A DNA stretch of 33,974 nucleotides. Source: Nocardioides psychrotolerans (GTDB taxonomy: Bacteria > Actinomycetota > Actinomycetes > Propionibacteriales > Nocardioidaceae). Under the pieces are notes generated by a model that made no database searches, was not told the DNA's origin, and saw nothing but the letters and a program-made list of their open reading frames with translations. The DNA is taken from contig NZ_FOQG01000028.1 in the NCBI RefSeq assembly GCF_900113685.1, positions 1-33,974 on the forward strand, written 5' to 3'. The translations under genes were made by a program, and so were the position numbers. Each line of letters begins with the position of its first letter. Positions within the stretch are counted from its first letter, which is position 1. Of the stretch, positions 1 to 6,781 are shown one piece after another.

Positions 1-2
1 TC

Positions 3-383
3 ACCATCCGCCCCGTCATCAACCTCAACGACCACTGCAACGGCAGCGAAGACACCGGCCACCACGGTCACCAGGGGCCAGACCCCTACGTCCCCACCTT
101 CCTCACCGCCGAGAAAGTCCGCCTCCGCAACCCCACCTGCGTCTTCCCCCACTGCACAAAGAAGTCCAGGTCCTGCGACCTCGACCACCTCACCGCCCAC
201 ACCAGAACCGGCATCACCTGCGAATGCAACCTCGCACCCCTATGCCGACACCACCACCAGCTCAAGACCCACGCCGGCTGGACCTACCAACAACTCACCC
301 CCGGCACCTTCCTCTGGCACGAACCCCACGGCCAAACGATGCTCGTCACCCCCAACGGCACAAGCGACCTCACCGACCCCTGA
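3..383 (+). CDS. HNH endonuclease domain, C-terminal end of a DUF222/13E12-type protein (5' end outside window)
   Basis: An open frame enters from the left edge and ends at TGA 381-383, giving 126 visible residues. It contains a complete treble-clef HNH motif. Fragment residues C46 and C51 form the first metal pair, CDLDH (58-62) carries the catalytic His, and CNLAPLCRHHHQLK (about 75-88) supplies the second Cys/His cluster. The following HAGW is the usual end of actinobacterial DUF222-HNH (13E12 repeat family) proteins. The N-terminal DUF222 part must lie upstream of the window. These proteins are abundant and repetitive in actinobacterial genomes. They probably act as DNA endonucleases, but their biological role is not established. 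A second, frameshifted member lies at 32491-33725 in convergent orientation. Confidence 0.85.
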   Translation, partial: TIRPVINLNDHCNGSEDTGHHGHQGPDPYVPTFLTAEKVRLRNPTCVFPHCTKKSRSCDLDHLTAHTRTGITCECNLAPLCRHHHQLKTHAGWTYQQLTPGTFLWHEPHGQTMLVTPNGTSDLTDP

Positions 384-400
384 ACCCTGATCCACCGATG
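374..400 (+). repeat. Copy 1 of a 27-bp near-identical direct repeat (25/27) spanning the HNH stop codon
   Basis: The 19 bases at 380-398 recur exactly at 33877-33895. Extending to 374-400 versus 33871-33897 adds eight positions with only two mismatches. Copy 1 covers the last codons and stop of the HNH gene. Copy 2 lies upstream of the other HNH gene, in the same + orientation, in non-coding sequence. Confidence 0.75.
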
Positions 401-947
401 ATCGCCGGGATCCTCGCCAGCGCCGAGGAGCCCGCCGGCTGGGCAGGGTGACCCTGCGGGACAGGATCACTAGGACCCAAGCCCGGGTCGCGTCAATGGT
501 CGGCGCGGGTCCAGCAGCCGGCATCTGGATCAGGGCTCAGGCAAGCACCCGTTCGCCACGGATGTCGTCGACGTGCAGGGGCGATCCACTGGGGAGCCCG
601 GGCAGGGATCCAGGGAGAAGGGCGACCGGCCGACCAGAGCTCCGCCACGGTGGAGGAGTCCTCGACGCGATGTGCCGTTCGGCTACACACGACGGCCCAG
701 CCCGAGAATGTTCCCTGGTCAAGGTCGTCCGCCTCCTGCGACGCAGCCTGCCCGGAAGTACGCCGTCTCGCCGTCGGCCCATGGAGCCGCTGCGTCCCGT
801 GCCCTGGCTGCCGACGAGCCGTCAATGCCTCTCGGCGTCGAGCCGCTCGAAGGTCCGTGAGTCCCGGACCGAGGCGCTCAACGGCCCCCGGGGTGGTGCG
901 GGGACAATAGGGACGAGTCATCTCCCTGCGCCCACTGAGGACCTGTC
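384..947. other. 564-bp stretch without a recognisable gene
   Basis: Open frames exist on both strands, but their translations are Arg/Pro/Ser-rich, carry no recognisable domain and have no ribosome binding site. I read them as GC-rich noise or eroded sequence. A 15-bp odd palindrome (GCAGGGT-G-ACCCTGC, 443-457) lies 60 bp after the HNH stop. With a 1-nt centre it cannot form an efficient hairpin and is more likely a protein-binding site than a terminator. Nothing else is assignable. Confidence 0.5.
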
Positions 948-1415
948 ATGAGGCTCCGCCCCCTCGTCCTTTCCAGCGCCGCCCTGATCGCCGCGATCGG
1001 GCTCGGCGCGTGCTCCGGCTCCGCCGACGAAAATAGCCCCGCCGATCCGGCGGACATCCAGGCGACCAAGTCGATCAACATTCCGGGCGTCACCCCGACG
1101 GAGCCCGCCGGGACCGACGAGTCGACGGTCCCGCCGACCAGGGAGGCGCCGTACGAGGCTGACCTCGAGATCGTCATCGCGGGCGACGAGATGGCACCGA
1201 ATGCCGTAGAGATCTCCGTCGGTCGCGGGGAGACCGTCCTGATCTCCTTCGACTCCGACCGCGCGGGCGAGCTGCACGTCCACTCCAAGCCCGAGCAGTA
1301 CGTCGAGTTCGCGGCGGGTACGTCCCAGCAGGAGCTCATCATCGACGTCCCCGGGCAGGTCGAGGTCGAGGACCACGAAACCGGTGCGGTGGTCGCGGTC
1401 ATCTCGGTCAGGTAG
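948..1415 (+). CDS. Lipoprotein with a cupredoxin-like domain
   Basis: The protein has 155 residues. The N-terminus (MRLRP, a hydrophobic stretch at 6-18, lipobox LGAC at 19-22) is a lipoprotein signal, so mature Cys22 should be lipid-anchored on the outer face of the membrane. A Ser/Pro/Asp-rich linker (about 23-75) leads to a beta-rich C-terminal domain (about 77-155). The spacing there (VEISVGRGETVLISFDSD, GELHVHS, then QVEVEDHETG and a final VAVISV strand) resembles plastocyanin/cupredoxin modules. Of the type-1 copper ligands, candidate histidines are visible in ELHVHS and EDHETG, but there is no Cys in the ligand loop. Electron transfer through a classical blue copper site is therefore doubtful. 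Binding of another metal or a structural role is possible. The start is the ATG at 948, after GAGGACC. Confidence 0.75.
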   Translation: MRLRPLVLSSAALIAAIGLGACSGSADENSPADPADIQATKSINIPGVTPTEPAGTDESTVPPTREAPYEADLEIVIAGDEMAPNAVEISVGRGETVLISFDSDRAGELHVHSKPEQYVEFAAGTSQQELIIDVPGQVEVEDHETGAVVAVISVR

Positions 1416-1535
1416 CAGCTGTCGCAGCCCAGCCCGCTGACCGGCAGGGCAGAGTGCTCTCGCGCTCTTGGCTCCGGTCTTGGCGATGTCACCCGGTGTC
1501 CCGACGTGCCCTCAGGGCCGAGCCGCGCCCTCGCA

Positions 1536-1549
1536 CCCGCCGCGGCGGG
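1536..1549. other. 14-bp perfect palindrome
   Basis: CCCGCCGCGGCGGG reads the same on both strands. It lies 120 bp after the lipoprotein gene and 20 bp before the DosR-like box. It could be an operator or part of a GC-rich termination structure. No U-tract follows. Confidence 0.35.
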
Positions 1550-1568
1550 GACGTCCGACTGTCGTCAC

Positions 1569-1583
1569 GGGACGTTAGGCCCT
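1569..1583. promoter_or_regulatory. DosR/DevR-like box upstream of the HPF-like gene
   Basis: GGGACGTTAGGCCCT matches the GGGAC-N5-GYCCY pattern of DosR/DevR sites known from mycobacteria. It agrees with three further boxes in this window (26542, 28045, 31452). It lies 103 bp before the GTG start, leaving room for a leader with two small inverted repeats (CGGAGGA-CC-TCCTCCG at 1621-1636 and GAGCA-N4-TGCTC at 1645-1658). Confidence 0.55.
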
Positions 1584-1686
1584 GATCGCGTCCCGTGGGC
1601 AGTGCTTGCCTGGGAAGAGGCGGAGGACCTCCTCCGTGGACAACGAGCACCGCTGCTCGAGCCGAGCAAGACAAGGGAGTGATGAC

Positions 1687-2028
1687 GTGGAGATCCAGAT
1701 CAACACCGACAGGCACGTCGCCGTCGATGACCAGCTCCGTGACCGCATCCAGACCGAGGTGGACAGCATGCTCGAGCACTTCGAGCACTCGGTGACCCGG
1801 GTCGAGGTCCACTTCCGCGACGAGAGCGCCGGCCGGACCGTCGGCGACCACATCAGGTGCCTGCTGGAGGCGCGGCCCTCTGGCCAGGAGCCCCTGACCG
1901 TCGAAGCCGGCGCCGGCACCGCCACCGAGGCCCTCGTGGGCGCAGTCGACAAGCTCGACGCTCGTCTACAGCACACGTTCGACCGGCTGGCAGACATGGG
2001 GCTGCGGGCCACGATACGTGGCCGCTAA
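1687..2028 (+). CDS. Short HPF/RaiA-family (S30AE-like) ribosome hibernation protein
   Basis: The start is the GTG at 1687, because AGGGAG at 1673-1678 is a well-placed ribosome binding site 8 nt upstream. The frame stays open upstream, but that part is low-complexity. The 113-residue product has the beta-alpha-beta-beta-beta-alpha pattern of S30AE domains: VEIQINTDRHVAVDDQLRDRI, then a helix ending in HFEHSVTRVEVHF, strands HIRCLLEARP and LTVEAGAGTATEALVGAVDKLDARL. It lacks the C-terminal dimerisation domain of long HPF, so it should inactivate 70S/30S particles in the manner of short HPF/RaiA. In Mycobacterium tuberculosis a hibernation factor of this kind is part of the DosR regulon, and a DosR-like box precedes this gene. 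The function is inferred from the family. Confidence 0.75.
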   Translation: MEIQINTDRHVAVDDQLRDRIQTEVDSMLEHFEHSVTRVEVHFRDESAGRTVGDHIRCLLEARPSGQEPLTVEAGAGTATEALVGAVDKLDARLQHTFDRLADMGLRATIRGR

Positions 2029-2150
2029 GGGTGCGGCAGAACGTTTCGGGACGAGTCGGCCAGGCCGTGAGCGAGTGCTCGCCGCCCGCCCACTGACGGG
2101 CGGCGTCGAGAAGGACGCTGCATGGCCGGCTCGGCTGACAGGCTGTCCCC

Positions 2151-3812
2151 ATGACCCGGGTCTCGCTGTCGCGCCTGCCGGGGGAGCGCGTGCTGGTGGT
2201 CGAGGGTGCCGAGGAGCGCGTCCTGGAGGCGCCCGACCTGCCGGCGTACGTCGGCGCGCGCGAGGTCGAGGGCCCCGACGGCCCGCGCTGGGTCTGGGAC
2301 GACACCGCGCGGTGGGCGCCGATGCTCCTGGCGGCCGGTGTGCGGGTGCAGCGCTGCCACGACCTGCGCCTGTGCCACCACCTGCTGCGGCGCGCGCCGG
2401 CCGCGGACGACCGGCTGTTGGAGGGGGAGCAGTCGGAGCACTGGGACCGGCTCGGGCCGAGCACGCCGTCTGACCCCGCGCTGTTCTCGGTGGACGATGC
2501 CGCCGAGCACCTGCGTGCCGACCTCGAGGACTCGCGGCAGCTGGCTGCCGTGGCCGCGTCGCAGGAAGCGTCCCGGTTGGGGCTGCTGCTGGCCGCCGAG
2601 TCGTCGGGCGCAGGGGTGGCGGCCGAGATGTCCCACGCCGGGGTGCCGTGGCGCGCCGACGTGCACGATCGGCTGCTCACCGACCTGCTGGGGCCACGTC
2701 CGCCGCGCGGGGGCCGGCCGCAGGTGCTCGAGGCGCTGGTCGCCGAGGTGCGTGCCGCGTTCGGCGCCCCGGCTCTCAACCCCGACTCGCGGCCCGAGCT
2801 GCTGGCGGCGCTGCGTCGGGCCGGGCTCGACGTGACCGACACACGGGCATCGTCCCTGCGGGGGCTGGACCACCCGGGCATCCCCCTCCTGCTGCGTCAC
2901 AAGCAGCTCTCCCACCTGTTCCAGACCAACGGGTGGGCCTGGACGGACCGCTGGGTGCGTGGCGACCGGTTCCGCCCGTCCTACCAGCCGGCGGGCTCGA
3001 CCACGGGCCGGTGGTCGAGCAACGGCGGGGGAGCGCTGTCGTTCCCCGTGCAGGTCCGGCCGGCGGCCGTGGCGGACGACGGCTGGACCTTCGTGGTCGC
3101 CGACGTCGCGCAGCTCGAGCCGCGCGTGCTCGCCGGCATGAGCGGCGATCGCGAGCTGGCCCGGTCGGCCCGCGGCGCCGACCTCTACCGCGGCATGGTG
3201 GAGGATGGCGCCGTCGCGAGCCGCAACGACGCCAAGCTCGGCCTGCTCGGCGCGATGTACGGCGCCACGAGCGGGGAGAGCGGTCGCCTGGTCGCGGGGC
3301 TGACCCGGCGCTATCCCGACGCCTTCGGACTCGTCGAGGAAGCCGCCCGTGCCGGTGAGCGTGGGCAGGTCGTGCGCACGCTCCTGGGACGTGGCTCGCC
3401 GGGGCTGGGGGAGGTGTGGGACCGCGACCCCGACGACCCGCCGGCCGATCCCGACAGCCAGACCCGCTACCGACGTGCCTACGGCCGCTTCACCCGCAAC
3501 TTCGTCGTGCAGGGCACGGGCGCCGAGTGGGCGCTGTGCTGGATCGCCGACCTGCGCAACCGGTTGTGGCGCCTGGGCGGCACCGGCTCCCTCATCGAGC
3601 GGCCGCACCTGGTCTTCTTCCTCCACGACGAGGTCGTCGTCCACACCCCGGTCGCTCTCGCGGACGCTGTGGCTGAGCAGACCAGGCAGGCCGCCGAGAC
3701 GGCCGGCGGCCTGCTGTTTCGCGACCTGAGCATCGACTTCCCGCTCACCATCTCGGTCGTGCGGTCCTACGCGGAGGCGGGCAAGCCGGGGGCTGCCGTC
3801 AGCCCCGCATGA
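2151..3812 (+). CDS. DNA polymerase I-like protein (actinobacterial 'bifunctional 3'-5' exonuclease/DNA polymerase' family)
   Basis: The protein has 553 residues, about the usual size of this stand-alone actinobacterial PolA paralogue. The C-terminal half has the family A polymerase motifs. Motif A is VADVAQLEPRVLA (D318, where PolA has DYSQIELR). The O-helix is RNDAKLGLLGAMYG (K362, Y370). Motif C is FFLHDEVVVH (HDE at 492-494). The region RRAYGRFTRNFVVQGTGAEWA (441-461) corresponds to the stretch before motif C. The N-terminal 300 residues align with the exonuclease region, but I see no intact DEDD catalytic set, so proofreading is doubtful. It has no 5'-nuclease domain. It probably acts in gap filling or repair. 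It starts at ATG 2151 and has no convincing operon partner. Confidence 0.88.
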   Translation: MTRVSLSRLPGERVLVVEGAEERVLEAPDLPAYVGAREVEGPDGPRWVWDDTARWAPMLLAAGVRVQRCHDLRLCHHLLRRAPAADDRLLEGEQSEHWDRLGPSTPSDPALFSVDDAAEHLRADLEDSRQLAAVAASQEASRLGLLLAAESSGAGVAAEMSHAGVPWRADVHDRLLTDLLGPRPPRGGRPQVLEALVAEVRAAFGAPALNPDSRPELLAALRRAGLDVTDTRASSLRGLDHPGIPLLLRHKQLSHLFQTNGWAWTDRWVRGDRFRPSYQPAGSTTGRWSSNGGGALSFPVQVRPAAVADDGWTFVVADVAQLEPRVLAGMSGDRELARSARGADLYRGMVEDGAVASRNDAKLGLLGAMYGATSGESGRLVAGLTRRYPDAFGLVEEAARAGERGQVVRTLLGRGSPGLGEVWDRDPDDPPADPDSQTRYRRAYGRFTRNFVVQGTGAEWALCWIADLRNRLWRLGGTGSLIERPHLVFFLHDEVVVHTPVALADAVAEQTRQAAETAGGLLFRDLSIDFPLTISVVRSYAEAGKPGAAVSPA

Positions 3813-3902
3813 GCCCCACGACCTCGCGGCTTCCACCAGCATGGCGTCATTCGTGCGGCCCGGGGACGACGTGGTCCCGGAGGGGACATCGGGTGATCCC
3901 GC

Positions 3903-4182
3903 GCCGACGGAGAAGGTGATCTGCGCGGTGACCGGATGCCCGTCCTCGGAGACCGCGCGCACCGCGGTCGTCCAGGTGCCGTCCGGTCCGCCGGGCCGCA
4001 CCTCCTGGGTGACCACGGTGCCGTCGACGGCCGGTGTGACGACGGCGGCAGCGGCGCTCCCGTCGGGAGCGGTGACCACGACGTACGCCGGCGACACCAT
4101 TGGCTCGCTGAACTCGAAGGAGACGCTGGTAGGCCGTGACCGCACCCGCGAGCAGGGAGGTCCGGTGCACCGGAGCAGTCAC
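3903..4182 (-). pseudogene. CopC-domain protein remnant (signal-peptide region deleted, frameshifted)
   Basis: On the minus strand a GTG at 4182-4180 overlaps the stop of the VKOR remnant (GTGA). It is followed by a signal-peptide-like stretch, VTAPVHRTSLLAGAVTA. The reading frame then has to change to continue as RPTSVSFEFSEP... TWTTAVRAVSEDGHPVTAQITFSVG (4136-3903), an unmistakable copper-resistance CopC domain. The SEDGHPV element and the final TFSVG strand are typical. The residues normally between the signal peptide and the PTSV strand, including the N-terminal His ligand, are missing. The sequence therefore looks like an out-of-frame internal deletion. The downstream part dissolves into the 3' end of the polymerase gene. 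When intact it would have been a secreted copper-binding protein. Confidence 0.7.
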
Positions 4183-4399
4183 AGCAGCGTGCTCCAGTAG
4201 TCCCAGAACCGCACCAGGGCCAGCACGAGGACCAGCACCAGACCGCGATCGGGATCGTCACGCCCCAGACGACCAGGCACCACGGGCACAGGGCGCCGAT
4301 GCGATAGAGGCTCTGGAACGCGAGCCAGTACACCAGCGCCACGGGCCCCATGCGGACCTTGCCGGGGAAACCGAGGTCGTCAGCGAGTTGATCGCAAGT
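4179..4399 (-). pseudogene. Vitamin K epoxide reductase (VKOR) family remnant with internal deletion
   Basis: The minus-strand translation from 4399 gives a segment ending ...VALVYWLAFQSLYRIGALCPWCLVVWGVTIPIA, the last-but-one transmembrane segment of bacterial VKOR with its CPWC redox motif. After IPIA the frame must change to read LVLVLVLALVRFWDYWSTLL and stop at TGA 4181-4179, which is the typical VKOR C-terminus. About one transmembrane segment is missing at the junction, and the N-terminal half of the enzyme is absent. The gene is therefore non-functional. An intact VKOR would reoxidise a periplasmic-type DsbA with quinone. The adjacent CopC remnant overlaps it by GTGA, so the two were once a translationally coupled pair. 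No other gene is visible in 4400-4646. Confidence 0.75.
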
Positions 4400-4631
4400 G
4401 CATCAGTTCACTCCTTGACATGCCCCGCTTCCCATCCGGCGTCCGAACTGTCACTGTGGGGGAGTCACGTCGCCTGGGGCGACCGTCCTCGAGGCCGGAT
4501 CACCACTCGTTCGTGCTTGTGGGTCATCGTTCCCGTCCAGCGAGGCGGGGACGGTGGTGCCGCAGTCGGGATGGCCAGGTCGAGGCGCGGACGAACCGTT
4601 CGAGTTCTCCACCATCGGATCCCCGCACCGC

Positions 4632-4646
4632 TAGGATTCGCCCCTG
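4632..4646 (+). promoter_or_regulatory. Leaderless-type -10 element of the LuxR-type regulator
   Basis: TAGGAT at 4632-4637 fits TANNNT and ends 9 nt before ATG 4647. There is no Shine-Dalgarno sequence, so the transcript probably begins at or next to the start codon. Confidence 0.45.
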
Positions 4647-5294
4647 ATGTCGAGCCGCCCGGTGCGTACCCTGATCGTCTCTGATCGGGACCTGATCTTT
4701 CACGGTCTCGTGGCGCTGCTCGCTGCCCACGGCGACCAGGTCGAGCTCCTCGACCGGCGCCACGGCCTCGACGCCGACGTCCACGTCATCGTTCTCGACG
4801 CTGTCTCCTACGGGGGGCCGCAGCTGTTCGTCCCGACGTCGCCGGCGGGCCCGCGTCCCGCCGTGGTGGTGCTGGCCCCGCACGTGCATCGCGTTCCTGG
4901 CGGTCGGGGCCGGGCCGCGCCCACCGGCAGCGAGGGCGTCGTCTTTCTCACGGTGACGAGCGAAGAGCTCGTGAGCAAGATCCGTGCTGCCGCGCTGACT
5001 CCCGAGGACGACCGGAGCGTCGGTGCGCTGGACGGGCGCCTCCTGCTCCTGCACCGCGGTGGCGGCCTGAGCGCGCGCGAGGTCGAGGTCATCGGACTGA
5101 TCGCGCTCGGCCTGAGCAACCAGGAGATCTCCGCGCGCCTCTACCTCAGCATCAACTCGGTCAAGACCTACGTGCGCACGGCCTACCGCAAGATGGGGGT
5201 CGGCACCCGTAGTCAGGCCGTGGGCTGGGCTCTGTCGCGGGGGTTCCCCACCCGATCGGCGGAGGACGACGCGTTGACCTCGGCAAATACTTAA
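4647..5294 (+). CDS. LuxR/NarL-type transcriptional regulator with a degenerate receiver-like domain
   Basis: The protein has 215 residues. The C-terminal HTH (about 140-197: LSAREVEVIGLIALGLSNQEISARLYLSINSVKTYVRTAYRKMGV) is a canonical GerE/LuxR DNA-binding domain. The N-terminal half looks like a response-regulator fold (VRTLIVSDRDLIFHGLVALLAAHG, then VHVIVLDAVSYGG with Asp51 where the phosphoacceptor would sit). The switch Thr/Ser-Lys signature is not recognisable, so it may be a phosphorylation-independent pseudo-receiver. No cognate kinase is adjacent. It lies 31 bp upstream of the SatD gene on the same strand and could regulate it, which is inference from position. The start is the ATG at 4647. 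Confidence 0.82.
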   Translation: MSSRPVRTLIVSDRDLIFHGLVALLAAHGDQVELLDRRHGLDADVHVIVLDAVSYGGPQLFVPTSPAGPRPAVVVLAPHVHRVPGGRGRAAPTGSEGVVFLTVTSEELVSKIRAAALTPEDDRSVGALDGRLLLLHRGGGLSAREVEVIGLIALGLSNQEISARLYLSINSVKTYVRTAYRKMGVGTRSQAVGWALSRGFPTRSAEDDALTSANT

Positions 5295-5303
5295 CTTTGC
5301 GAT

Positions 5304-5325
5304 AGTTCAGGTATAAACTGAACTC
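5304..5325 (+). promoter_or_regulatory. Palindromic operator overlapping the -10 element of the SatD operon
   Basis: AGTTCAG-GTATAAA-CTGAACT (5304-5324) is a perfect 7-bp inverted repeat around a 7-bp core. The core contains TATAAA (5312-5317), a near-consensus -10 that ends 8 nt before GTG 5326. A factor bound here would cover the promoter, so repression is the simplest reading. The local AT-richness is striking in this genome. No ribosome binding site is present, which fits a leaderless mRNA. Confidence 0.65.
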
Positions 5326-5979
5326 GTGCCCGTCCTCTATCCCCTCATCGGTGACGTCGTCGGCTCCCGCTCGATCGCCGACCGTGCCGGCTTCCAGCGG
5401 CGGCTCGCCGAGGTGCTCGACGACGTCTCGGGTCTGCTCTCCCCGGTGCAGGCGCTCGAGACGACCGTCGGTGACGAGTTCCAGGGCGCCTTCGCAGGCG
5501 TCGCGGACGCCGCCCTGGCCGCACTCCTGGTCCGGCTCGCCCTGCTTCCCGACGCCGACGTGCGCTGCGGCCTCGGCCACGGCGAGGTGACGGTGCACGG
5601 TCAGGAGCGACGCCCGTTGCTGCAGGACGGTCCGGGCTGGTGGACGGCACGTGACGCCCTCGACATGCTGGGCCGGCCCCGCCGCGCCGCGCAGCGGACC
5701 TGGTACGTCGGTCCTGACGACGGCCGCGTCAACGCCTTCCTGCTAGCCCGTGACGCCCTGGTCGACCGCCTGGGCGAGCGAGGCTGGCGACTGCTCGCGG
5801 CGGCTTTGTCGGGGGCCAGCCAGACCGAGATCGCAGCAGCAGAGGGGATCAGCAAGTCGGCCGTGAGCCAACAGTTCGCCCGCGGTGTCGGTGCCGTGCG
5901 CGATGCTCATCGCAGCTTCGCAGCGGACCCTGCCGACGGGGCAGCTGCTGACGCTGATGAAGCGGAGGGGGAGACGTGA
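5326..5979 (+). CDS. SatD-family protein: cyclase-like N-terminal domain plus C-terminal HTH
   Basis: The protein has 217 residues. The N-terminal domain begins PLIGDVVGSR (D10) and continues to ALETTVGDEFQGAF (D50) and VRCGLGHGEVTVHG (79-92), then DGPGWWTARDALDML. This is the SatD family signature. The order of elements (beta-Asp-hairpin, a second Asp in G-D-E, then G-x-x-x-G-E) resembles class III nucleotidyl cyclases, with the two Asp 40 residues apart. The classical Asn/Arg transition-state pair is not evident. The C-terminus (LLAAALSGASQTEIAAAEGISKSAVSQQFARG, 156-186) is a sigma-4-like helix-turn-helix. The product may therefore autoregulate at the palindrome in front of it. The GTG start at 5326 is leaderless. 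The stop overlaps the next gene by GTGA. The biochemical activity is unknown, and the cyclase resemblance is my inference. Confidence 0.78.
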   Translation: MPVLYPLIGDVVGSRSIADRAGFQRRLAEVLDDVSGLLSPVQALETTVGDEFQGAFAGVADAALAALLVRLALLPDADVRCGLGHGEVTVHGQERRPLLQDGPGWWTARDALDMLGRPRRAAQRTWYVGPDDGRVNAFLLARDALVDRLGERGWRLLAAALSGASQTEIAAAEGISKSAVSQQFARGVGAVRDAHRSFAADPADGAAADADEAEGET

Positions 5980-6736
5980 GCCTGGTGCTGCTGGGCCTGT
6001 GGCTGGCCGCGATCGGGGTCGGTGACCTCCTGCGCGCCTCCCACGACGTGGTCACGCTGCGCCGGCTCGGCGCCTGCCTGGGGGCCGCCGTCGCCGTGTT
6101 GTTCCTGGGTCTGGTGCTGCTCGCGCCCGGCTTCGCGCGCGGGCTGGTGCTCCTGGTCCTGCTCGGCGCCTTCGTGGCGGCCTGGCTGGCGGCCTCCACC
6201 TGGGCGCTCGACCCGCGGCGCAGCGGTCGCGAGCGTGACCTGGCGCGGGCAGGGGCCTTCACCGCGCTCGCCATCGGTGCGCTGACGGCGACGCTCGGCG
6301 TCCAGCTGATCGACTCACCGCTGGTCTGGCCGGACGTCGTGGACCGCACCATCACGTCGCGCTGGCCGGCCTCCGACCTCGTGGTCGCGCTCGGCGTCGT
6401 GGCCGCCCAGCTGGTGACAGCCAACATCGTGGTGCGGCTCCTGCTCGACGCCGTCGGCGTGCCGGCGACGACCAACGAGAAGCAGCTCAAGGGCGGTCGC
6501 GTCCTCGGCCCGATGGAGCGCATCTTCATCGTCGGCCTGGGATCCCTGGGCGAGCTCACCGCGGCCGCGATCGTGGTCGCCGCCAAGGGGCTGCTGCGCT
6601 TCCCGAGCTGCAGCGCGCCCAGCAGCAGAGCCTGCCGGTCGACGGGCCGAGCGACGTCACCGAATACTTCCTGATCGGCAGCTTTGCCAGCTGGCTGCTC
6701 GCGCTCGGCGGGGCTGCGCTGATCTACCTCGCGTGA
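5976..6736 (+). pseudogene. Multi-pass membrane protein, partner of SatD, with a one-base frameshift
   Basis: It starts at GTG 5976, overlapping the SatD stop (GTGA), so the two are translationally coupled. The first 209 residues contain four to five hydrophobic segments (SLVLLGLWLAAIGVGDLL, ACLGAAVAVLFLGLVLLA, LVLLVLLGAFVAAWLAA, AFTALAIGALTATLGVQL, LVVALGVVAAQLVTANIVV) and a conserved-looking loop, TNEKQLKGGRVLGPMERIFIVGLG. At 6603-6604 one base is missing. The upstream frame drifts into nonsense, while the other frame continues as ELQRAQQQSLPVDGPSDV, then FLIGSFASWLLALGGAALIYLA, and stops at TGA 6734-6736. It is either a recent inactivation or a sequencing error. The function is unknown. 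Its coupling to SatD suggests a membrane-located effector or sensor. Confidence 0.75.
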
Positions 6737-6767
6737 CGCCCGCGTCGAGCCGGGAACCGAGCCGCCC

Positions 6768-6781
6768 TAGACTCGCCGCCC
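6768..6781 (+). promoter_or_regulatory. Leaderless-type -10 element of the BluB-CobT gene
   Basis: TAGACT at 6768-6773 fits TANNNT and lies 8 nt before ATG 6782. No ribosome binding site is present between them. Confidence 0.45.

Noticed and set aside
443..457. Palindrome GCAGGGT-G-ACCCTGC as a terminator for the HNH gene
   Set aside because: The one-base centre gives no usable loop and no U-tract follows. It is kept only as a possible binding site.
448..951. Possible genes of 142-167 codons on both strands
   Set aside because: No ribosome binding site and no recognisable domain. A minus-strand segment (ALLPGSLPGLPSGSPLHVDDIRGERVLA) looked protein-like but could not be tied to any family.
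2025..4145. A 706-codon open frame on the minus strand across the polymerase gene
   Set aside because: Only its first 80 or so codons have meaning (the CopC remnant). The rest is the Ala/Gly/Arg/Gln-rich antisense of the polymerase gene, open because of GC bias.
4417..4422. TTGACA hexamer as a -35 element for the LuxR-type gene
   Set aside because: It lies more than 200 bp from the start, and no -10 hexamer stands at 16-18 bp.
4647..5294. The LuxR-type regulator as the DosR/DevR orthologue for the boxes in this window
   Set aside because: Its receiver domain is degenerate and no DosS-like GAF sensor kinase is adjacent. The true DosR is probably elsewhere in the genome.
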